From contig CAWEPH010000006.1 of assembly GCA_963810915.1 (NCBI GenBank), positions 992,001 through 1,056,000 of the forward strand: 64,000 bases of DNA, written 5' to 3'. The translations under genes and the position numbers were made by a program. Origin of the DNA: JAOUEA01 sp963810915. GTDB lineage: Bacteria > Actinomycetota > UBA4738 > HRBIN12. The notes beneath the pieces were generated by a model. It made no database searches. It saw only the letters and a program-made list of their open reading frames with translations, and was not told where the DNA came from. Shown here piece after piece: positions 44,074 through 53,284 of the stretch; positions within the stretch are counted from its first letter, which is position 1; every line of letters starts with the position of its first letter.

Positions 44074-44807
44074 GCGGACGCGGCGGGCTCCAGCCGGACC
44101 CGCATGCGCTTGTTCGCCCTCCCCTTCGACTCCGTCTTCACGACTCGTACCCGGCCGATCTCGGCGGTGGATCGCACGTGCGTGCCGCCGTCGGCCTGCT
44201 TGTCGATCCCCACGATGTCGATCACGCGGATGGGATCCACCGACACGGGGATCAGCGACACCTTCGTTCGGATCAGGTCCGGATCGGCGAGCGCCTCGGC
44301 TCGGGGGAGGAAGCTCACGATCACCGGCACGTCCTCGGCGAGGCGCGCGTTGAGCTTCTCCTCGATCTCCCGCCCGATCTCCTGGCTCATGCTCTCCAGC
44401 TCGAAATCCATCCGCGCGACGCCGCTGTCGTCCATGTTGCCGCCGGTGACCTTGGCGCCGTACTCGCTGAAGATCACGCCCGACAGGGCGTGGAGCGCCG
44501 TATGGGTCCGCATCATCATGTAGCGGCGTTCCCAGTCGATCTCTGCCGTCACCTCGGTTCCCGCCTCCGGCGCAGACGCTCCGGACCCGAGGGCGTGGAG
44601 CACCGCGCCGTCGTCGCGCGACTTGGTGGTGTCGATCACGCGGGCCTCACGCTCGGCCCAGCGCAGGACGCCGGTATCGCCAGGCTGTCCGCCCCCTCGC
44701 GCGTAGAACACGGTGCGATCCAACACGACGCCGTCGGGACGCACGTCCAGCACGGTCGCGTCGCACGTCGAGAGGTAGGCGTCGTGGGCGCAGAGTTGGT
44801 CGGTCAT
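44070..44807 (-). CDS. Alanyl-tRNA editing protein (AlaX type)
   Basis: Free-standing editing domain that removes serine or glycine from mischarged tRNA-Ala, 245 residues. FYARGGGQPGDTG is the AlaRS-like N-terminal motif, MMRTHTALHAL the H-x3-H zinc pair, and QADGGTHVRSTAEIG the second zinc motif. In that motif the Cys ligand common in AlaRS (C-x3-H) reads Asp; the His remains. ATG six bases after TAGCAT, probably leaderless. The stop interlocks with the convergent fusion gene (TTAG). Confidence 0.88.
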   Translation of the reverse strand: MTDQLCAHDAYLSTCDATVLDVRPDGVVLDRTVFYARGGGQPGDTGVLRWAEREARVIDTTKSRDDGAVLHALGSGASAPEAGTEVTAEIDWERRYMMMRTHTALHALSGVIFSEYGAKVTGGNMDDSGVARMDFELESMSQEIGREIEEKLNARLAEDVPVIVSFLPRAEALADPDLIRTKVSLIPVSVDPIRVIDIVGIDKQADGGTHVRSTAEIGRVRVVKTESKGRANKRMRVRLEPAASA

Positions 44808-44813
44808 GCCCCC

Positions 44814-44819
44814 ATGCTA
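44814..44819 (-). promoter_or_regulatory. Probable -10 element of AlaX gene, leaderless
   Basis: TAGCAT on the minus strand, six bases before the ATG at 44807. Confidence 0.45.
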
Positions 44820-44869
44820 TCGACAGCATCACCCACGAGCGCATCGTGGCGCGCTCGGCCAGAGATCGG

Positions 44870-45814
44870 TCACGGCGCCCACGACCCCTCGCTCACCGGA
44901 CCCTCCGAGGTGGTCCGGAGCACCGATGCGATCACCGCACCCACCAGGATGAGGGAACCGCCGATCGCGACCGCGACGGTGACGGGCTCGTCGAGGAAGA
45001 CGTAGGCGAGCGCCGCCACGGTCAACGGCTCCATCACGCCGATGATGGCGTTGCGCACCGCCCCGATCAGCTGCAGGCCCCCGAGCATCGCGGCGAACGC
45101 GCCCGCCGAGAACACCATCATGGCGAGGAGTCGCCACCAGGAGCCGCCGGACGGGAACGAGATCGCGCCGAAGGCGACCCCGTACACGACGTTGGCCGTC
45201 GCAGCCCCGAGGCCGAGCCACGCGGCGGCCGTGAGCGGATCGGTCCGCTTCACGTGACGATCGGTGCCGACAAGGTACGCGGTGTAGGCGAGGGACGTCG
45301 CCAGCGCGAGCAGGATCCCAAGGGTGGTGATGTCGGCGCGCCCGCCACCGAGCACCACGATGGCGCTGCCCACGATCGCCAGACCGAGGGCGGCGAAGAG
45401 CAGACGTGGGGGGCCTTCGCGATCGAGTCCGATCGTCGCCAGCATGACCCAGACCGGGTACGTGTAGAACAGCAGGGTCACCGCGGCGGCGCTGCCGTGG
45501 TTGAGCGCCGAGAAGTAGAGGGCGGCCTCCGATCCGTAACCGAGGGTGCCCGCGATGAGGAGGGGTCGCCACTCTCCCTGCGCCGGGCGCAGGGGTCGGT
45601 GCAGCAGGGCGATCAAGCCGAACAGCAGGACCGACTGCCCCGCGAAACGGATCGCGAGCATGGCGAAAGGCGGCGCGCCCTCCTGAACCTCTTTGCCCAG
45701 GATCACCACGAACGCGAAGAGCACCGCCATGAGCGCCGACAGGCCCGCGCCGGTGAGCTCTCCGCGACGGTCGGTGGCGCGACGATCGGCGGAGGCGGGT
45801 TCTGGTGCACTCAT
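44870..45814 (-). CDS. EamA-family (DMT superfamily) membrane permease
   Basis: 314 residues with about ten helices in two five-helix EamA repeats (first: AGLSALMAVLFAFVVILGKEV; second: LGILLALATSLAYTAYLVG to ALAYVFLDEPVTVAVAIGGSLILVGA). Members export metabolites or drugs. The ATG at 45814 overlaps the hydrolase stop (ATGA), and this start was chosen over a long upstream extension that reads through the hydrolase gene. Substrate unknown. Confidence 0.88.
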   Translation of the reverse strand: MSAPEPASADRRATDRRGELTGAGLSALMAVLFAFVVILGKEVQEGAPPFAMLAIRFAGQSVLLFGLIALLHRPLRPAQGEWRPLLIAGTLGYGSEAALYFSALNHGSAAAVTLLFYTYPVWVMLATIGLDREGPPRLLFAALGLAIVGSAIVVLGGGRADITTLGILLALATSLAYTAYLVGTDRHVKRTDPLTAAAWLGLGAATANVVYGVAFGAISFPSGGSWWRLLAMMVFSAGAFAAMLGGLQLIGAVRNAIIGVMEPLTVAALAYVFLDEPVTVAVAIGGSLILVGAVIASVLRTTSEGPVSEGSWAP

Positions 45815-46599
45815 GACTCGTCCGCCAGGAACGCGCTTACCCGCCGCACCAACATCGGGATCGACGCCATCAGCTCTTCCTCCGAGTCGAGGACGATCAG
45901 ATCGGCGTTCGGCAACACCTCCGCGAGGACGCGGCCGAGAGCCTCGGGGTGAACCGGGTCGCCCCTGCGGCAGATGATCAGCACCGGCGCCGTCACCGCG
46001 CGGAGCCGCTCTCGATCGTCGATCGCCACGTCGCGGGTCACCTCGCGGATCGCGCGCGCGACACCCACCGGATCCATGTCCTGCCACAGCAGGAGATCGA
46101 ACGCCCGGAGACCGGGCTGGGTCTCGTAGTTCGCCGCCCGCCCGGACTCGACCAAGATCGCCTCGATCGCCTCGTCCCTGGGCAACGTCTCGAGGAGGTC
46201 GGCCGTCCGATCGAAGAGAACGTGGTCGCCGATGGGGGCGTCGAGGGCTGCCGGGAGCAGGAACACGAGCCGTGCGAACCGGTCCGGGCGATCGCCGAGG
46301 AGATGCGTGAGCGCCCCCGCCCCGAGCGACGTTCCAACCGCGTTCGTGGCCCCGTAGGTCGCCGCCACGGCGTCGAGGTCGCGCGCGAAGTCCGCGAACC
46401 GGTAGGCCCCCGCCGGCGGTGTGCTCGAGTGGCCGTGTCCACGGAAGTCGAACCGCACCTTGGTGCCCGGCGCCATCGGGGTGAAGGCCGCCAGCTCGAG
46501 GCTGGAGTTAGTGAGGCCGTGCGCGAAGATCGTCACCGGCTCGCCGGCGCCGTCCACCGCCACGTGCAACGTGGCGTCGTCGGTGATGACCTCGGGCAC
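45811..46599 (-). CDS. Alpha/beta hydrolase
   Basis: 262-residue hydrolase. TIFAHGLTNSSLELAAF, FDFRGHGHSSTP, AVGTSLGAGALTHLL (nucleophile Ser) and VLIICRRGDPVHPE (acid) are present. The usual His near the C-terminus is not obvious (VLDSEEELMASIPMLVRRV), so activity is uncertain. GTG start with an AAGGGAGC site upstream. Coupled to the EamA permease gene. Confidence 0.82.
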   Translation of the reverse strand: MPEVITDDATLHVAVDGAGEPVTIFAHGLTNSSLELAAFTPMAPGTKVRFDFRGHGHSSTPPAGAYRFADFARDLDAVAATYGATNAVGTSLGAGALTHLLGDRPDRFARLVFLLPAALDAPIGDHVLFDRTADLLETLPRDEAIEAILVESGRAANYETQPGLRAFDLLLWQDMDPVGVARAIREVTRDVAIDDRERLRAVTAPVLIICRRGDPVHPEALGRVLAEVLPNADLIVLDSEEELMASIPMLVRRVSAFLADES

Positions 46600-46654
46600 G
46601 CGCGCTCCCTTTCGCAGGAAACCGACGACAGCCTAGACGCGCGAGGCACCGACG

Positions 46655-49600
46655 CTACTCGGCTGGGATAGCCGGCTCTCCGTCCACCTCGACGAGGTCG
46701 TCCTGAGGCGCGAACTCCCCCTTGATGCGGCGGGCCCATGCCGCCACCAGGAACGTCAACCCCAGGAAGATGACCCCCGAGATCACGAGGATCGTGCGCG
46801 TGCGGGCGGGATCGTCCTCGATCCACACCACCGACAGGATCATCGCGGGGATGATGAACCCCAGGTTGTAGGCGATGTCGAACAGCGCGAACGCGCGCCC
46901 CCTGAAGTCGTCGGGCATCGCCTGCTGCATGATCGTGTCCGCCGAGATCTTCCCGAGGAAGAAGGAGAAGAACCCGATGAACAGCATGGCGGCGAACCCG
47001 GCCATGCTCACGAGCCCTCCGAAGACGAGTGTGCCCGCACCCAACAGGAACATCGAAGCGAGCAGGAGGCGGATCGGCGGGATGCGGTCCTTCCACTTCT
47101 GCGCCAGGACCAGGCCGAGCGCGCCGCCCACGAGCCCGCCCACCCCCGTGATCGCGAGCGCCGTGTTGCTGGCATCGCCCCCCTGCACCAGGTTCTTGGC
47201 GTAGAGCGCGAAGGTGAACAGCCCGAACCCCCAGAACTGGTAGCGGAGCATCTGGAACGACGAGAGCCCGAGCGCGGCGGCCGGACGTCCGGCGACCTCC
47301 TTCAGGCCCGCCACCATGTTGCGCACGACCTGAGACGCCTCGCGCCCGAAGCTCGTGTCGTGCGCGACCGACTCCACGTGGCGCATGCGCCGGGCGATCA
47401 GCGCACCCACCACCAGGACCCCGGCACCGGCGATCACGACGGCCCAGGCGGGGAGCGCAACGCCTGCCGCGAGCGCGAAGGCGATGCCCACCACCTGGAA
47501 GAGGGCCCCGCCCGCCTGAGACAGGCCGTTGCCCTGCAGGAGGTCTTTGCCCGAGAGCACGTCGGGGATCGCCGCGGACTTCACGGCGAGGACCACGCGC
47601 ACCGCGGCCTGGGCCGCCAGGAGCGCGGCGATGAGAGCTACGGTGGCCGGGATGTTGCCCTCGGACGTCGCCTTGCCGAGCGGGAGCATGAAGGCCGCGG
47701 CCACCAGCACCACGACCGCGGCCACGAGCACGTTGGTCCAGCTCACGACCTTGCGCCGTTGGAACCGGTCGATGAACACACCGATGAACGGCGAGATCAG
47801 CGTGTACGGCACGTACAGCGCGAGCACGACCTTCAGGAGGTAGTCCGCCGAGGGCACCGTCGAGACGTCGAAGCCCTTCTCCCCGCCGAAGGCGATCGAT
47901 TTCCCGATCGCGCCCTGGATCACGCCCTGGCCGGCCTGCGCCAGGAACTGCACCCCCATCAGCGTCGCGAAGTCGCGGTTGGAGAAGACACCGAAGAGCT
48001 TGTTGAAGAAGCCGCCGAAGCTCTCGAGCACGCCGAGGAGCGGTCGACGCGCGTAGCGCAGGACGGCGGAACCCGCGATCGTCAGCCCCACGACGGTCCA
48101 CGCCTTGGTCGGGCCGAGGGGGCCGCGCCAGACCGCGAGGACCGCGATCCCCGTCAGCAGGGTGAGCACGATCGACATCCCCGGGATCAACGCGATGCGG
48201 CTCGGCGTGTCCTCGAGCTCGAACAACGGCGCCGCGATCAGGCCGGGCAGGATCGCGAGCAGGAAGACCCCGAGGAGCACCCGGAGCAGGTGGACAGGAT
48301 CGCCGAACGGTCCGGACGGATCGGCGAACGCCGCCTGTTGCGCCTGGGCGGCGGCCTGGGCCTGCGCGATCACGTCGGCGTCCGGCATCCACAACCCGGG
48401 CTCGTTCATCACGTACGTGTCGGGGCCGATCTCTGTGCCGTGCGCGGTCACGAAGTCCTTGGCCGCTTGCTGCTGCTCGGGTGGCAGGTACCCCCAGTAG
48501 TACTGGCCCACCACGAACACGACGGGGTCCTCGGGATACGCCTTCTCCCGCACCTGCAGCTCGTCGAAGTACTTCTGCGACCACTCTTCGTAGTTCTGGC
48601 TGCCCGTGCTGCTCGCCGTCGGGCGACCTGCCAAGAAGTCCTCCAGCGATCCCAGGTACGTGGCGGAGTACTGCTCCATGTCTCCCGGGATGCCGGTGCG
48701 GAAGACGTTGGTGTAGGTCTTGGCCCAGCCGTACGCGGTGTTGGATCCCGTGGCGTCATCCGCGTCGGTGTAGTTGATCACCAACACGATGGGGCGCTCC
48801 CCTGCCGCCTGCACGACCTCGTTCACGGCGGTGAGCGACGTGCGCACCCCTTCGTTCGCCCACTGGTTGGACTCCTCGATCCAGCGGTGCTGCAGGCCGT
48901 CGGCGAGCAGCCAGCCGAGCGAACCCACGACGAGGAGCGCCGCGATGGCTCCCGCGACGAGCGCCGTCCCCCTGAGCCGGAGGAAGTACCGCACGGCCAC
49001 GAACGCGCCCAGGCCCACGAGCGCGATGGGCGCCGCGGATGCGTTCAGGAACCGGTAGTAGGGCAGCGTGCCGGTCAGGATCGTGAGGACGCCGACGAAC
49101 GGGAACATCCACCAGATCGACACCATCGAGTACTGATCCGCGGGCTCGCGCCGGCGCCGCGCCATCAGGATCGTCGAGATCACGGCGACCACCAGCAGCG
49201 GGACCGTGATCATGGGTCTCAGGGACGTGACCCACTCGTTCAGGCGGCCTTCGAAGAAGGCCTTGGTGTAGGGGGGCGGGGCCGCCGCGTCGGAGATCTT
49301 CGCTTTCACGCCCCAGATGCCGATCACCCACATCGCGAGGCCCGCGACCATGCCGAAGCCAGTGGCCATCAGCAGGGGACCGTCGGAGCGGAGCGCGGCT
49401 CCGAAGGAGAACCTGCTGGTCAAGAAATGGAAGCCGAATACCGCCAGCAACGTCATCCCGAACAAGACCGCGGTCGTGGGGTGCGTGAAGGCCACGGCGA
49501 TCGCGATCAAGAAGACGGCCACCCGGGCGCCCCACGAGGTGCGCGCGGCGCCGGCGAACGCGACGATCAGCGACAACAGGAACAGCACGGTGATGTTGTC

Positions 49601-50089
49601 CAGGTAGCCGACGTAGGGCGTGGTGAGGAACAGGGCCGCCGAGGCGAGCAAGGTGAGGAGCACAACCAAGGGGTCCCGGCGCGCCCGGTACGCGCCCGCA
49701 CCGAACGCGAGCCCCGTGAGGATCGGGATCGCCACCATCAGGAACGCGCTGAAGCTGTAGGCGCTGATGCCCGCCACGCGCTGCAGGAGCGCACCCGCGA
49801 GCGGCACCGTGACGCGGTAGCCACCCCCGAAGACGCTGCTCGGGCCCCAGTCGCCCGCGATCGATCCAGGGTTCCCGTGCATGATCACGTTGGCTCGCCA
49901 CGTGTACCAGGCCGGGTCGCGGGTGGGGGCGGTCCACGTGGGATGCACGATCAGGCCCCAGCCCAGGATCACCATCAGCAGGACGGCGAACCCCGCGATC
50001 ATCCACCACGATCCGAGCCACGAGGAGCCGGGAGCGGCCTGCTCGGTCGTCGTTTCGACGTGGCCGTTCGCGGTGCGGGTGACTGCCAT
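46655..50089 (-). CDS. Large membrane fusion: polytopic (GT-C-like) module plus MFS transporter
   Basis: 1144 residues. The N-terminal half (~30-395) has about ten helices, followed by a ~180-residue extracytoplasmic segment (TDADDATGSNTAYGWAKTYTNVFRT to QAQAAAQAQQAAF) and two to three further helices, an architecture like membrane glycosyltransferases of the GT-C fold. I found no clear catalytic motif. From ~700 to 1120 lies a full MFS transporter with VFIDRFQRRKVVSWTNV (the conserved loop between helices 2 and 3) and MPDDFRGRAFALFDIAYNLGFIIPAM. Both halves are in one continuous frame. Substrate unknown. Confidence 0.82.
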   Translation of the reverse strand: MAVTRTANGHVETTTEQAAPGSSWLGSWWMIAGFAVLLMVILGWGLIVHPTWTAPTRDPAWYTWRANVIMHGNPGSIAGDWGPSSVFGGGYRVTVPLAGALLQRVAGISAYSFSAFLMVAIPILTGLAFGAGAYRARRDPLVVLLTLLASAALFLTTPYVGYLDNITVLFLLSLIVAFAGAARTSWGARVAVFLIAIAVAFTHPTTAVLFGMTLLAVFGFHFLTSRFSFGAALRSDGPLLMATGFGMVAGLAMWVIGIWGVKAKISDAAAPPPYTKAFFEGRLNEWVTSLRPMITVPLLVVAVISTILMARRRREPADQYSMVSIWWMFPFVGVLTILTGTLPYYRFLNASAAPIALVGLGAFVAVRYFLRLRGTALVAGAIAALLVVGSLGWLLADGLQHRWIEESNQWANEGVRTSLTAVNEVVQAAGERPIVLVINYTDADDATGSNTAYGWAKTYTNVFRTGIPGDMEQYSATYLGSLEDFLAGRPTASSTGSQNYEEWSQKYFDELQVREKAYPEDPVVFVVGQYYWGYLPPEQQQAAKDFVTAHGTEIGPDTYVMNEPGLWMPDADVIAQAQAAAQAQQAAFADPSGPFGDPVHLLRVLLGVFLLAILPGLIAAPLFELEDTPSRIALIPGMSIVLTLLTGIAVLAVWRGPLGPTKAWTVVGLTIAGSAVLRYARRPLLGVLESFGGFFNKLFGVFSNRDFATLMGVQFLAQAGQGVIQGAIGKSIAFGGEKGFDVSTVPSADYLLKVVLALYVPYTLISPFIGVFIDRFQRRKVVSWTNVLVAAVVVLVAAAFMLPLGKATSEGNIPATVALIAALLAAQAAVRVVLAVKSAAIPDVLSGKDLLQGNGLSQAGGALFQVVGIAFALAAGVALPAWAVVIAGAGVLVVGALIARRMRHVESVAHDTSFGREASQVVRNMVAGLKEVAGRPAAALGLSSFQMLRYQFWGFGLFTFALYAKNLVQGGDASNTALAITGVGGLVGGALGLVLAQKWKDRIPPIRLLLASMFLLGAGTLVFGGLVSMAGFAAMLFIGFFSFFLGKISADTIMQQAMPDDFRGRAFALFDIAYNLGFIIPAMILSVVWIEDDPARTRTILVISGVIFLGLTFLVAAWARRIKGEFAPQDDLVEVDGEPAIPAE

Positions 50090-50193
50090 GGGGTTGGGGT
50101 CCTCGATCCCTGCTCAGGTGCGGATCCGCGGCCTCGACGGCGCGGGAACCCGCAAAGGATAGACGACCCTGGAGGTCGCGCCGGGGAAGCCGC

Positions 50194-51876
50194 TCACGCC
50201 TGGTCCGTCGTGTCCTTGGCCTCGGGCAGGCACGGCATGTCCTGCATCAGGGCCGAGGGGAACACAGCCTGGAAGACCCGGTCGTTCTCGTGACCCGGGA
50301 TCGGGGTCACCCCGCCGTCAGCGGTCTGCGCCTGCGTCAACGTCGCCACGTAGCGCGCCACGTCCGCAACGGTGTGGCCGTTCGCCTCCAGCTCCGCCTG
50401 GTTCAGGAACACCTGGCTGGGCTGCGCGAGATCGACGACCGGCACGTCGGGACCGTTCTCGTCGAAGGTCTGCTCGATCAGGTTCTGGATGTCGCCCACG
50501 GAGATCTGGAAGCCACCGGAGACCGCGGGATCGGGCATGGCCCCGTGATCGGCGGTGAGCACCATGGCCCAGCTGCCCTTGCCCACCTCGTCGTTCAGGT
50601 ACCCCACGAACCGCTTGAGCGCCGCGTCCTGGGCGACCACGGCGTCGTTCATCTCCGGGGAGTTCATCGACCAGACGTGGCTGATGTAATCGATCTCCTT
50701 GAAGTTCAGGTACAGGAGGTCGGGCGTGTCGTCCTTGCCGAACCCCTCCCGCTTGATCACGGTCTCCACGACCGACTCCTGGTAGGGCGTCCGTGCGGGC
50801 GTGTCGAAGCCCTGCAACAACTGCTGGATGTCGTTGTCGCGCCAGTTCCCATCGAGCTTGCCGTCCTGCTGATCGAGCGCGGTGATGTCCGCCTTCAACC
50901 CCGGCACGTCGTTCGCGTAGGTGGGGAGCTCGTAGTAGGGCGCCTCCCGCAACGGGAGGTTCCATTCGAACCCTTCGTCGGTGAGCGTGTCGCCCCCGAT
51001 CACCGAACGCGTGAGCGCGATGTCGCGGTCCCCGCCGGTGAAGAACGACCCGTGGCTCATCATGCCGAAATGGATGTCCACCGTCCCCACGATGCCCACC
51101 ACGGGCTTGTTGCCCATCGCGCGGTCGTACAGGTCGGCGAACGTGGGCAGCACGAGGAACGAGGGGCCGTTGCCCCACGGCGAGGTCATCTCGCCTCCCA
51201 CCCGAAGGTGGTGCCCGACGAGTCCGTGGTGGTCGGGGAAGGCGCCGGTGCCGATGATCGCGTGATCCTGCGCCGTGGACGTGGGCGACGACCCCACGGT
51301 CGCGTGCTCGTAGAACGTGCCCTGGGGGATGAGCGACTTGAGGTACGGCCAGGCCGTGGGGTGCGCCTGGAGCACGTTCATGCCGCCTGCGTCCCAAACC
51401 ATCACGACGAGGAGCTTGGGCGGCTTCTGGTTGCTCCGCGCGGAGGCGGGGATCACCGCCTCGGTCATCGGCTGGCCGTCGATGGGCGCGAACGGGTAGC
51501 CCACGATCTCGCCCTGCGTGGGCGCGATGCCGGCGAGCGTCACCGGTCGCGAGATCGGCGGCTGTGCCTTGATGTAGCCGGGGCCGTACCAGAGCATCGG
51601 CACGTCCTGGAGGTAGTCCCACGGTCCGACGTGCGGCAATCCCGCGCCCACGAAATCGGGTTCCTGCGGGATCCAGCTGAGGTCGGCCCCCCGGTCGGGA
51701 CTCCAGCCGCGCCAGGTGCGCAGGAGCCAATCGTGTGGCACCGCACACGCTTGCTTGATCAGGTCCTCCTCGGAGCCTTGCGCCCGCGCTTGGCGCGCAG
51801 GGTGCAGCAGGGCCGCGGCCAACATGATCAGCGCGAGCGAGGACACGAGGACACGGCGAAGGAGACGGGAGTGCAT
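50194..51876 (-). CDS. Secreted alkaline-phosphatase-superfamily phosphodiesterase/phosphatase
   Basis: 560-residue exported enzyme. Signal peptide HSRLLRRVLVSSLALIMLAAALLHPARQARA. Metal and nucleophile features: VVMVWDAGGMNVL (Asp), SSPTSTAQDHAIIGTGAFPDHHG (Thr nucleophile four residues before His), YLNFKEIDYISHVW (Asp and His) and VLTADHGAMPDP (Asp-His pair). Related to nucleotide pyrophosphatase-like enzymes. Start at 51876; a long upstream extension of the frame overlaps the divergent gene and is rejected. Divergent from an inactive-looking relative. Confidence 0.87.
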   Translation of the reverse strand: MHSRLLRRVLVSSLALIMLAAALLHPARQARAQGSEEDLIKQACAVPHDWLLRTWRGWSPDRGADLSWIPQEPDFVGAGLPHVGPWDYLQDVPMLWYGPGYIKAQPPISRPVTLAGIAPTQGEIVGYPFAPIDGQPMTEAVIPASARSNQKPPKLLVVMVWDAGGMNVLQAHPTAWPYLKSLIPQGTFYEHATVGSSPTSTAQDHAIIGTGAFPDHHGLVGHHLRVGGEMTSPWGNGPSFLVLPTFADLYDRAMGNKPVVGIVGTVDIHFGMMSHGSFFTGGDRDIALTRSVIGGDTLTDEGFEWNLPLREAPYYELPTYANDVPGLKADITALDQQDGKLDGNWRDNDIQQLLQGFDTPARTPYQESVVETVIKREGFGKDDTPDLLYLNFKEIDYISHVWSMNSPEMNDAVVAQDAALKRFVGYLNDEVGKGSWAMVLTADHGAMPDPAVSGGFQISVGDIQNLIEQTFDENGPDVPVVDLAQPSQVFLNQAELEANGHTVADVARYVATLTQAQTADGGVTPIPGHENDRVFQAVFPSALMQDMPCLPEAKDTTDQA

Positions 51877-51925
51877 GACGGCGTCCAGAGAAACAGGAAC
51901 CCGGGCGGAATGACAACCCAAGCGG

Positions 51926-51931
51926 TAGCGT
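51926..51931 (+). promoter_or_regulatory. Probable -10 element, leaderless
   Basis: TAGCGT, six bases before the GTG at 51938. Confidence 0.4.
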
Positions 51932-51937
51932 GGCCCG

Positions 51938-53284
51938 GTGCGCAGTGCCTCCAAGGAACCTTCCTCCGGCACCTCGACCGGCAGACGCCTCGCCATGCTG
52001 CTGGTGGTCCTCGCCCTGGTTGCTGCGCCCGCTCTCGTGCTGCGCGCGTTCTGCGCAGGCAACGTCTGCAACGACGCCTCGGCGGCCGCCGCTGAGGTGC
52101 CGTTCTGCCCGTTGCCGGCCGGCTTGCGCGACGCGATCGGTGCTGGGTTCCGACAGGGGCGATCCCCCGATATCCTCGCGGCGGCCGCCTCGACACCGGT
52201 GATCACCGCGGTGCCGGGGCAGACGGTGGCGTGGCCGTCCACGGGCACGTCCTCGCAGACCACCGCGCCCCTGGCGTTCCTGGGACCGAACGTCACACGG
52301 GGCGCCTTGCCGGCCGGGACCGGCCTCGACGACGTCGCCCCCACCGTCGCCGCGCTGCTCGGCTACGCCCCGCCGCACCCAGAGGTGCGGACGGGGCGAG
52401 CGATCGACGACGTCGCGGACGGCGGCGTTCCGCCTGATCTGCTCGGCGTCGAGATCGTCTGGAAGGGCGTGGGCTCGGACGCACTCGGGGGACGCTGGCC
52501 CGCGCGCACCCGCGCGCTCGTGGCGGAGACCGGCACCTCCACGCTCCACGCAACCATCGGCTCGCTCCCGCTGGACCCCGCCGCCATCCTCACCACGATC
52601 GGCACGGGGGGACTGCCCTCACAGCACGGGATCACGGGCACCGACCTGCGCACGACGCACGGTGGGGTTGCCCGTGCGTGGTCCCCGGGAGCGCCTGAGG
52701 CCGTCATCACGTCGCTCCCCGACGACCTGGACCGTTCGTTCGGCGAGCGATCGATGGTCGGGCTCGTGGCCTCGGACCCGACGGATCTCGGGTTGATCGG
52801 TGACGGGTGGTACCTGGGCGCGGACCGTGACCAGGTGGTCGTGGACCGAACCGACCCGGCGGCGGCCGCGGTGCGCATGCTCGACGAGGGCTTCGGCAGG
52901 GACGACGTCCCCGACATCCTCGGCGTCGTGCTCCGCGGCCCTCTTCCCTTCATGGATCGCGAGACGGGAGCGATCGTCCAGGCCGTGCGCGCACGCGTGC
53001 CGCGAGCGCTCGTCGTCGTCGCCGCCACCGGGGACGCGGCGGCCGTCGCAGGCGCGATCGGGGGGACAACGGTGGGCCGTGACGTCGACGCGGCGCTCGG
53101 CACCTCGGTCGTGCAGGCCGACGGGCCGGGCGGCGTGTTCCTGGACGCCTCCGCACTCGCCGCGGCCGGACTGTCAGCCGATGCCGCCGTGCAGGCGATG
53201 CGAGCACAGACCGATGCCGACGGCGCGCCGCGCTTCGCCGACGTCTACCCCGCCTTTTCGGTGGCGTTCGCGAGGTACTGCTGA
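51938..53284 (+). CDS. Secreted alkaline-phosphatase-superfamily homologue, probably inactive
   Basis: 448 residues with an N-terminal signal/anchor (LAMLLVVLALVAAPALVLRAFCAG). Distant relative of the divergent gene: GSLPLDPAAILTTIGTGGLPSQHGITG aligns with the other protein's GSSPTSTAQDHAIIGTGAFPDHHGLVG, but the nucleophile Thr is Pro, the following His is Leu, and the Asp-His metal pair of TADHG is replaced (VVVAATGDAAA). The overall fold may persist while catalysis is lost. Its stop overlaps the start of the YraQ permease gene, so they are co-transcribed. Confidence 0.7.
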   Translation: MRSASKEPSSGTSTGRRLAMLLVVLALVAAPALVLRAFCAGNVCNDASAAAAEVPFCPLPAGLRDAIGAGFRQGRSPDILAAAASTPVITAVPGQTVAWPSTGTSSQTTAPLAFLGPNVTRGALPAGTGLDDVAPTVAALLGYAPPHPEVRTGRAIDDVADGGVPPDLLGVEIVWKGVGSDALGGRWPARTRALVAETGTSTLHATIGSLPLDPAAILTTIGTGGLPSQHGITGTDLRTTHGGVARAWSPGAPEAVITSLPDDLDRSFGERSMVGLVASDPTDLGLIGDGWYLGADRDQVVVDRTDPAAAAVRMLDEGFGRDDVPDILGVVLRGPLPFMDRETGAIVQAVRARVPRALVVVAATGDAAAVAGAIGGTTVGRDVDAALGTSVVQADGPGGVFLDASALAAAGLSADAAVQAMRAQTDADGAPRFADVYPAFSVAFARYC

